Assembly (NCBI GenBank): GCA_937898885.1
Contig: CALDKD010000117.1
Location: forward strand, 1-64,000
Origin: an uncultured Bacteroidales bacterium
GTDB lineage: Bacteria; Bacteroidota; Bacteroidia; Bacteroidales; Bacteroidaceae
Direction of reading: 5' to 3'
DNA: 64,000 nt
The first letter of the stretch is position 1, and every line of letters starts with the position of its first letter. The notes below the pieces were generated by a model. It was not told where the DNA came from and made no database searches. It saw only the letters and a program-made list of their open reading frames with translations. The translations under genes and the position numbers were made by a program. Shown one piece after another: positions 58,543 through 64,000 of the stretch.

Positions 58543-59484
58543 ATGAAACGGTATTCGGTAATATTGATGTTGCTGGCAGCGGTGCTGTCAGTGGGATGCA
58601 AGGACAGCAAGAACAAGGCTGACGCCACACAGCAGGCCCCGGAGGTAAGGCATTGGCCCTATTTTGACGGTAACTACCCTATGGTTGTGACCACCGACAG
58701 CGCGCGTATGGAGTATCTGTGCCGCCACTCGTGGGACACTTTTGACTTTTCCGACACTCTCGCGCTGCGTAATGACACATCGGAGGTGCTGACTGAGTTC
58801 GCTGGTTTCATCCAGACAATCAACTACTATGTAGGAAATGACAAGCCGGCCATAATAGAGCAGCTGATAGCCAAGGCATCGACTTCGCGCACAATGCTTG
58901 AGTATTTCGCCTGGCAGGCGCGCGAGGTTCTGGCCGACCCGAACTCGCCCATCCGCAATGACGAGTTATATATTCCTGTGGTGCGCGGGATGCTGGCCAC
59001 CGGCTTTTATAACTTTGCCGAGCGCACACGGCTGGAGTACAAGCTGGACATAATGCTCAAGAACCGGATAGGGCATAAGGCAAATGACTTCACGTACACG
59101 TTGGAGTCTGGCAGAAAGTCTGTGCTTTATGGTTTGCGTTCCGATTTCGTGCTGATATTCTTCAACAATCCAGGCTGTCCGATGTGCCGCGAGGTGCGCG
59201 AGGAGCTCAGGACATCGGAGTTAGTCAGCAATATGGTGAATGATGGTTCCCTGACAATTCTGGCGATGTATCCCGACGAGGAGGTCGATGACTGGCTTGA
59301 GCACAAGGCGGAATTCCCCACCTCCTGGATCTGCGCATACGACAACGGCTGCAAGATACGCGGGGGCGCACTGTACGACGTTTCCGCCATTCCATCGCTA
59401 TATTTACTGGATAAGGACAAGACCGTCCTGCTGAAAGACATTACCGACGTCAAGCTTCTGGAAGAGACACTGGCTGCGCACTAG
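58543..59484 (+). CDS. DUF5106-like lipoprotein with thioredoxin fold
   Basis: About 313 residues from the ATG at 58543. Lipobox AAVLSVGC. The N-terminal about 170 residues are helical, with WDTFDFSDTLALRNDTSEVL and PVVRGMLATGFY, as in DUF5106 proteins that precede thioredoxin domains. The C-terminal domain begins ANDFTYTLESGRKSVLYGLR and has the active-site-like FFNNPGCPMCREVREELRTS at about residues 205-224 (C-P-M-C) and a cis-Pro in VSAIPSLYLLDKDKT. It probably works as a periplasm-facing disulfide reductase or oxidase. It is the only confirmed plus-strand gene in the window and stands alone, convergent with the MATE gene. Confidence 0.85.
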   Translation: MKRYSVILMLLAAVLSVGCKDSKNKADATQQAPEVRHWPYFDGNYPMVVTTDSARMEYLCRHSWDTFDFSDTLALRNDTSEVLTEFAGFIQTINYYVGNDKPAIIEQLIAKASTSRTMLEYFAWQAREVLADPNSPIRNDELYIPVVRGMLATGFYNFAERTRLEYKLDIMLKNRIGHKANDFTYTLESGRKSVLYGLRSDFVLIFFNNPGCPMCREVREELRTSELVSNMVNDGSLTILAMYPDEEVDDWLEHKAEFPTSWICAYDNGCKIRGGALYDVSAIPSLYLLDKDKTVLLKDITDVKLLEETLAAH

Positions 59485-59489
59485 GTGAG

Positions 59490-59509
59490 ACAGTGGTACC
59501 TGCCACTGT
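59490..59509. terminator. Short hairpin between convergent genes
   Basis: ACAGTGG (59490-59496) and CCACTGT (59503-59509) flank a six-base loop, 6 bases after the stop at 59484. It lacks a strong T tract. It may end either the lipoprotein gene or the oppositely oriented MATE gene. Confidence 0.4.
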
Positions 59510-59544
59510 TGATTCATGGTGGTGTGCAAAACCATTGTTGCTGT

Positions 59545-60954
59545 TCACGGGAAGAGTTCAGGGGAGTTGGCGCGGAGGGTGAGCTCGCGCAGGATGCCGA
59601 TGCAGAACGGCAGCGAGAGCATGAAGGTACAGACATCGGCAATGGCCATTGTGCACTGCAGGCCGTCCAGGCCCCAGAGGCGTGGCGCTATGAGCAACGC
59701 CGGATAGAAGAAAATACCCTGGCGGCTGGCAGACAGGAGCGTAGCCTTGACGGTGCGGCGGATATTCTGCAGCAGCATATTGGTAGGCGTGGTGACGCCC
59801 ACCAGCGGGAAGGCGATACATTGCCAGCGCAGCACCTGCGCGCCGATGCGGATAAGCTCGGGGTCCTCAGAGCGGAAGAAGGAGATTACCTGCGGAGCGA
59901 ACGTAAAGCCAAGCACGGACATTATAAGAATTGCGACGGTGCTGGTCTTCATTGTGAAGACATACGCCTGACGCACGCGGCCGTACAGACGGGCGCCCCA
60001 GTTGAAGCCGCACACGGGCTGGAAGCCCTGACCGAAACCTATAATCACCGACATAGCGCACTGCATAGTTCTGGCAACCACCGAGAAAGCGGCTATGGTA
60101 GAGGCCTCGCAGCCCGGAAGCGCATATCTGGCGGCTGCCCAGTTCAGGCAAATGGTGGAGATGCAGCCCAGCGACTGACGCATTAGCGACGGCAGCCCCA
60201 CGGCGGCAATCTCGCGATAGCGGTCGGCCGACGGGGCGAAGTTGCGCAGATGTATGTGCACATTGCCTTTGAAGGTGGTGCCCCACAGCAGCAGGCACCA
60301 GGATATGAACTGGCTGATGGCTGTGGAGAGTGATGCGCCGGCCACTCCCATATCAAGCATAAAGATGAAGATTGGATCGAGCAGAGCGTTCAGGACACCG
60401 CCCGATGCCACGCCAATCATAGCGAATATGGCGTTTCCCTGCATCCGGAGCTGATTGTTGAGCGACATCTGCGACACCAGGAACGGTGTGGCAAGCAGCA
60501 GATAGCGCATATACTCACAGGCGCTTGGCAGCACATCGTCAGTAGCGCCAAGCATACGGCAGAGCGGAGTAAGGAAGATGAAGCCGGTCAGCGCCACCAC
60601 TATTGCCAGCATGAGCGCGGACAGGAAGCCGGTGGCGGCCATTTTCTCGGCACCTTTGGTATCCTTGGCACCCAACGCCCTGGAGAGATAGTTGCCCGAG
60701 CCGGAGCCGAAGAAAAAGCCGATGGCCTGGATGAAGCACTGATATGCGAAGGCGATGCCTACGGCTGCGGTTGCTCCCGTGCTGATGTGCCCCACGAAGT
60801 ACGAGTCGGCCAGGTTGTACATAGCCGAGACCGACATACTGATGATGGTTGGCACGGCCAGCTGCAGCACCAGGCGCGGAACGGGCGTGCCGGTCATTCG
60901 CTCGTACTTGGCCTGCCGCTTTTGAGCATCGGTCTCAACGTCCCTCATTCCCAT
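59545..60954 (-). CDS. MATE-family multidrug/sodium antiporter
   Basis: 469 residues with 12 predicted membrane helices. The start region TPVPRLVLQLAVPTIISMSV and YNLADSYFVGHISTGATAAV (about residues 22-65) is the family N-terminal bundle. GSGSGNYLSRALGAKDTKGA at about residue 100 is a conserved loop, and the second half repeats the pattern with LPSLMRQSLGCISTICLNWA and GFGQGFQPVCGFNWGARLYG (about residue 312). It exports cationic drugs or metabolites by Na+ or H+ antiport. Composition is GC-rich like the ETF genes, marking return to core genome. Single gene. Confidence 0.92.
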   Translation of the reverse strand: MGMRDVETDAQKRQAKYERMTGTPVPRLVLQLAVPTIISMSVSAMYNLADSYFVGHISTGATAAVGIAFAYQCFIQAIGFFFGSGSGNYLSRALGAKDTKGAEKMAATGFLSALMLAIVVALTGFIFLTPLCRMLGATDDVLPSACEYMRYLLLATPFLVSQMSLNNQLRMQGNAIFAMIGVASGGVLNALLDPIFIFMLDMGVAGASLSTAISQFISWCLLLWGTTFKGNVHIHLRNFAPSADRYREIAAVGLPSLMRQSLGCISTICLNWAAARYALPGCEASTIAAFSVVARTMQCAMSVIIGFGQGFQPVCGFNWGARLYGRVRQAYVFTMKTSTVAILIMSVLGFTFAPQVISFFRSEDPELIRIGAQVLRWQCIAFPLVGVTTPTNMLLQNIRRTVKATLLSASRQGIFFYPALLIAPRLWGLDGLQCTMAIADVCTFMLSLPFCIGILRELTLRANSPELFP

Positions 60955-61045
60955 ATCACAGAATCAATCTATCCTTCAAAATCAAATCTATCGGATTTTA
61001 TCCCTCAGCACTCACCGTAATTCTCACAAACTTATAACCTCGCGT

Positions 61046-62842
61046 TTACTTATAACAGGAAATTCCTTTTTCCTTGTCAAGACCGATGATATATGCGTGA
61101 TGCCCCACCACCTGAGCCTCGGCCCAGTCTAGAAAGACGCGCTGTGGTTTCCGGAGCAAAGAGGAAACACCGGTGGATTCGCCGGAAAATGCACCGGAGG
61201 AGGCATTGGATGAGGCACTGGAGGAGGCCGTTTGCTCTTCGGCAGCATCGCGCGCAAGCAGGGTTGCCATAATGGTGTATGCGGCCATCTCCATCAGGCG
61301 GCGGCCGCAGAAGTCGGTCAGCTCGGGCTGCTTTGCCTCAGCCACGGATGCCACGGCCTGATCAAGTAGCCCGCGCATTCGTTGCAGCCGTTCCCTTGTA
61401 CCGTCAAGCTCACCGGCCTGCGATGCATCTGCATTGCCTGATGCCAGAGAATCCAGCAGCTCGCTGGTCAGCTGGCTGTATGTGCCGCCGGTGATGTGAC
61501 GCAAGGCCGCCACTACCTGAAGCTGGGTGGTACCCTCGTATATCGATGTGATGCGGGCGTCGCGATAAAGGCGCTCGCAGGTGTAGTCGCGCATAAAGCC
61601 GCTGCCGCCGTGAACCTGAATGCAGTCGTAGGCGTTCTGGTTGGCGAACTCGCTGCTGACGCCTTTTACAAGTGGCGTGAGCGCATCGGCCAGACGGCTG
61701 TAACGTTTGCCCTCGGCACGTTCCTCCGGCGTAAGCGGGCGCTGCCTGGATACGGCATCCAGAGCCTTGTAGATATCGACATACCGGGCGGTCTCGTAAA
61801 GCAGTGAGCGCGATGCCTCAACGCGTGCCTTCATCAGCGCCAGCATCTGATAGACTGCCGGGAATTCCGCGATGGAATGGCCGAACTGACAACGGTCAGC
61901 GGCATACTGTACGGCCTCGCGCCAGGCTGCGTCGCTTATGCCTACGCTCTGTGTGGCGATGCCCAGGCGCGCTCCGTTCATCAGCGACATCACATATTTG
62001 ATAAGGCCCATACGGCGTACTCCGCACAGCTCGGCGCGGGCATTGCGGAACACCAGCTCGCAGGTTGGCGAGCCGTGTATGCCCATCTTGTCCTCTATGC
62101 GGCGCACATCAACCCCGCCATCGCGCTTGTCGTATATGAAGAGCGAAAGGCCGCGGCCATCGCGCGTGCCCTCCTCCGAGCGGGCCAGCACCAGATGTAT
62201 GTCGCTGTCACCGTTGGTGATGAAGCGCTTCACACCGTTCAGACGCCAGCAGCCGTTCTCCACGTCCTCGGTGGCGCGAAGCATAGCGCTCTGCAAGTCG
62301 CTTCCGGCATCGGGCTCTGTCAGGTCCATTGACATTGACGCGCCCTGGCATACCATACGCAGGTACTTCTCCTTCTGTTCCCCGCTGCCGAACTCGTTGA
62401 TTGTGTCGGCGCACGACTGCAGGCCCCACACGTTCTGGAACGACGCATCGGAGCGCGAGACCATTTCCGATATGGCGCAGAAAACCGTAAACGGCAGGTT
62501 CAGGCCACCGTACTGGCGAGGCAGCGATATGCCCGACAGGCCAGCCTGACGCATCACTGTCATATTTCTCTGAATTCCCTCCGCCCAGGCGACACGGCCA
62601 CCGGCACAATGTGAGCCCTCGCGGTCTATTGCCCCGGCATTCGGGGCTATGGTATCGGCAGCTATCTGGCCGGTAAGCTCAAGTATGCGGCGATAGCTGT
62701 CCATAGCGTCATCAAAGTCAAGAGGCGCGCATTCATCGGCATTCTCACAGGCGAATCCGTTCTCGCGCAGCTCCACAATCCGCTTCATCAGCGGGTTCTG
62801 AAGACGCAAATCTATCTCTGGTGTATCCTTGTAACTGTTCAT
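61046..62842 (-). CDS. Acyl-CoA dehydrogenase family protein with C-terminal extension
   Basis: About 598 residues from the ATG at 62842. A flavoenzyme that dehydrogenates acyl-CoA and passes electrons to ETF. ASMSMDLTEPDAGSDLQSAM at about residue 168 is the substrate/flavin signature. LYRDARITSIYEGTTQLQVV at about residue 425 has the E-G-T-T motif that normally carries the catalytic Glu. The about 110-residue C-terminal extension is common in Bacteroidota/delta-type ACADs, but here it contains a 25-residue Ser/Ala-rich insertion (about residue 540, ASSSASSNASSGAFSGEST). The start overlaps the stop of the ETF alpha gene by 3 bases (shared ATGA). Confidence 0.9.
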   Translation of the reverse strand: MNSYKDTPEIDLRLQNPLMKRIVELRENGFACENADECAPLDFDDAMDSYRRILELTGQIAADTIAPNAGAIDREGSHCAGGRVAWAEGIQRNMTVMRQAGLSGISLPRQYGGLNLPFTVFCAISEMVSRSDASFQNVWGLQSCADTINEFGSGEQKEKYLRMVCQGASMSMDLTEPDAGSDLQSAMLRATEDVENGCWRLNGVKRFITNGDSDIHLVLARSEEGTRDGRGLSLFIYDKRDGGVDVRRIEDKMGIHGSPTCELVFRNARAELCGVRRMGLIKYVMSLMNGARLGIATQSVGISDAAWREAVQYAADRCQFGHSIAEFPAVYQMLALMKARVEASRSLLYETARYVDIYKALDAVSRQRPLTPEERAEGKRYSRLADALTPLVKGVSSEFANQNAYDCIQVHGGSGFMRDYTCERLYRDARITSIYEGTTQLQVVAALRHITGGTYSQLTSELLDSLASGNADASQAGELDGTRERLQRMRGLLDQAVASVAEAKQPELTDFCGRRLMEMAAYTIMATLLARDAAEEQTASSSASSNASSGAFSGESTGVSSLLRKPQRVFLDWAEAQVVGHHAYIIGLDKEKGISCYK

Positions 62843-63861
62843 CACTTCAGCTGGCTTTTACATTGTGCGATGAGGCGGGGCAGCACATCCTCTACCCTGC
62901 CGGTTATGACATAGTCGGCAATGGCGTTTATCGGCGCGTCCGGATCCTGATTGATTGAGACTATCAGGTTGCTCTCGCGCATTCCGGCCACATGCTGTAT
63001 CTGTCCTGAGATACCGCAGGCGATGTAGAGCCTTGGCCTTACGGTAATGCCCGTCTGCCCTATCTGACGGTCGTGGTCCGCGAAGCCCGCATCCACCGCC
63101 GCACGGCTGGCCCCCACCTCTCCGTGAAGCAGTCCGGCCAGTTCAAACAGCATATCGAAATTCTCGCGGCTGCCCATTCCGTAGCCTCCGGCAATGACAA
63201 CCGGCGCGCTGTCCAGGTGATGCGACGGCATTTCCAGATGCCGCTCCAGCACCTTGACCAGACACATCTCCGGTGTTATGAACTCCTGAGCGAAGTGGCT
63301 GACCACCCTGCCCTTGTAGCTCACATCGAGCACCTGGCTGCGCATCACACCCTGACGCACTGTAGCCATCTGCGGGCGATGCTCCGGATTTACGATGGTG
63401 GCGATGATGTTGCCGCCGAACGCCGGACGTATCTGATAGAGCAGGTTGCCATATGTGGCTCCGCTCCTGGTATCCTCGTAATCGCCAATCTCCAGTTCGG
63501 TGCAATCGGCGGTGAGACCGCTGCCCAATGCCGATGATACCCTAGGCCCCAGGTCGCGCCCGATGACGGTTGCGCCCATCAGCACGATCTGTGGCCGCAG
63601 CTGGCGGATAAGTCCCTCAAGCACTGCCGAATGAGGCGCTGTGGTGTATGGCGCGAGACTGGCATCGTCAAACAGATGCAGCACATCAACACCGTATTTT
63701 ATTACCTGCGCGGGCACGCTGCCAATCTCATATCCGGCAGCCACCGCCTCAAGGCTGACGCCCAACCGGCTGGCCAGCGTACGGCCCTTGGTAAGCAGCT
63801 CCAGGCTGACTCCCGCCACCTGACTGCCCTCCAGCTCACAATATACAAGCACGCTATCCAT
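62842..63861 (-). CDS. Electron transfer flavoprotein subunit alpha (FixB/EtfA)
   Basis: About 339 residues from the ATG at 63861, 5 bases inside the end of the beta gene. SVLVYCELEGSQVAGVSLEL begins the alpha subunit. VVIAGGYGMGSRENFDMLFE (about residue 223) and RQIGQTGITVRPRLYIACG (about residue 265) are the FAD-binding domain motifs, with the C-terminal GISGQIQHVAGMRESNLIVS and INQDPDAPINAIADY. It forms a heterodimer with the beta subunit. Gene order ETF beta, ETF alpha, acyl-CoA dehydrogenase is a standard Bacteroidota operon. Confidence 0.93.
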   Translation of the reverse strand: MDSVLVYCELEGSQVAGVSLELLTKGRTLASRLGVSLEAVAAGYEIGSVPAQVIKYGVDVLHLFDDASLAPYTTAPHSAVLEGLIRQLRPQIVLMGATVIGRDLGPRVSSALGSGLTADCTELEIGDYEDTRSGATYGNLLYQIRPAFGGNIIATIVNPEHRPQMATVRQGVMRSQVLDVSYKGRVVSHFAQEFITPEMCLVKVLERHLEMPSHHLDSAPVVIAGGYGMGSRENFDMLFELAGLLHGEVGASRAAVDAGFADHDRQIGQTGITVRPRLYIACGISGQIQHVAGMRESNLIVSINQDPDAPINAIADYVITGRVEDVLPRLIAQCKSQLK

Positions 63862-63865
63862 ACGC

Positions 63866-64000
63866 TTAACCAATTATATGTTTCTCTCTCAGCTCACTGA
63901 CAAGCGTGCCGATACCGGCATCGTCACCGTCAAGCCGCATTGACTCTTTGGCCTGAAAGCTGATGTTCTCTATTTTCCTCACTTTGGTAGGCGACCCTGC
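63866..64000 (-). CDS. Electron transfer flavoprotein subunit beta (FixA/EtfB), C-terminal part
   Basis: The last 44 codons of an ETF beta subunit, cut off by the window edge. They read AGSPTKVRKIENISFQAKES then MRLDGDDAGIGTLVSELREK, ending HIIG. The AGSPT-K-V segment is the usual family end. Stop at 63866-63868, close to the start of the alpha gene, so the genes are coupled. Confidence 0.88.
   Translation of the reverse strand, partial: AGSPTKVRKIENISFQAKESMRLDGDDAGIGTLVSELREKHIIG

Noticed and set aside
1..64000. CRISPR array, tRNA, rRNA or intact insertion sequence
   Set aside because: No regularly spaced direct repeats, no cloverleaf or CCA-ended sequence, and no transposase frame were recognised on either strand.

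Overview
The window reads as a chromosomal segment of a Bacteroidota bacterium, most likely of the order Bacteroidales. The signs are a UpxY-type antiterminator at the head of a surface-polysaccharide locus, many fimbrillin-family lipoproteins, DUF4906-like and FISUMP-like tip proteins, an OmpA-family porin, an electron-transfer-flavoprotein/acyl-CoA dehydrogenase operon, and promoters with the Bacteroidota -7 consensus TAnnTTTG. Family and genus cannot be fixed from the sequence. Almost everything is on the minus strand; only one gene (58543-59484) is on plus.

Region 1 (about 201-18413, minus) is a surface polysaccharide (O-antigen or capsule) locus. It is read from the UpxY antiterminator through a sugar-phosphate transferase and a Wzm/Wzt ABC exporter into a lower-GC specificity cassette. 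The cassette holds a GT56/WecF-like glycosyltransferase, a DegT-family sugar aminotransferase, a NeuD/PglD-like acyltransferase, an acyl carrier protein, two tandem SDRs, a split transketolase, an AMP-ligase, a LuxE acyl-protein synthetase, a LuxC acyl reductase, an MBL-fold hydrolase, a DUF616 protein, a frameshifted acyltransferase and a GT2. The probable role is to build a 4-acylamido-4,6-dideoxyhexose glycan with an unusual acyl- or aldehyde-derived substituent. Base composition changes inside wzt, which suggests where cassettes are exchanged.

Region 2 (18571-30745) holds an OmpA-family protein followed by fimbrial gene set A: two small conserved peptides, four fimbrillins, a large tip protein, a DUF4105 membrane protein and an InlB/Listeria-Bacteroides-repeat protein.

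Region 3 (31423-39144) is the most unusual part. It is a tight eight-gene operon: DUF3737, DUF4105, a fused condensation-like/PsiD-like pyruvoyl decarboxylase, ACP, ketoreductase, ketosynthase, ACP, AMP-ligase. It looks like a small uncharacterised biosynthetic cluster that would make an acylated, possibly decarboxylated amino product. It lies only about 100 bases downstream of fimbrial set C, so the two may be co-transcribed.

Region 4 (39243-58283) contains two duplicated four-gene fimbrial operons, C and D. They have matching gene order but differ in the C-terminal domain of their largest adhesins. They are separated by a DUF3791-DUF3990-DUF3791 module that resembles a toxin-antitoxin system and by a long inverted repeat. 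A REP-like hairpin of the type GGGTCAAGGGACCTG occurs four times, at ends of transcription units.

Region 5 (58543-64000) is higher-GC core genome: a thioredoxin-fold lipoprotein with a strong promoter almost on its start codon, a MATE exporter, an acyl-CoA dehydrogenase, and the ETF alpha and (partial) beta subunits. No rRNA, tRNA, CRISPR array or intact transposase was found.
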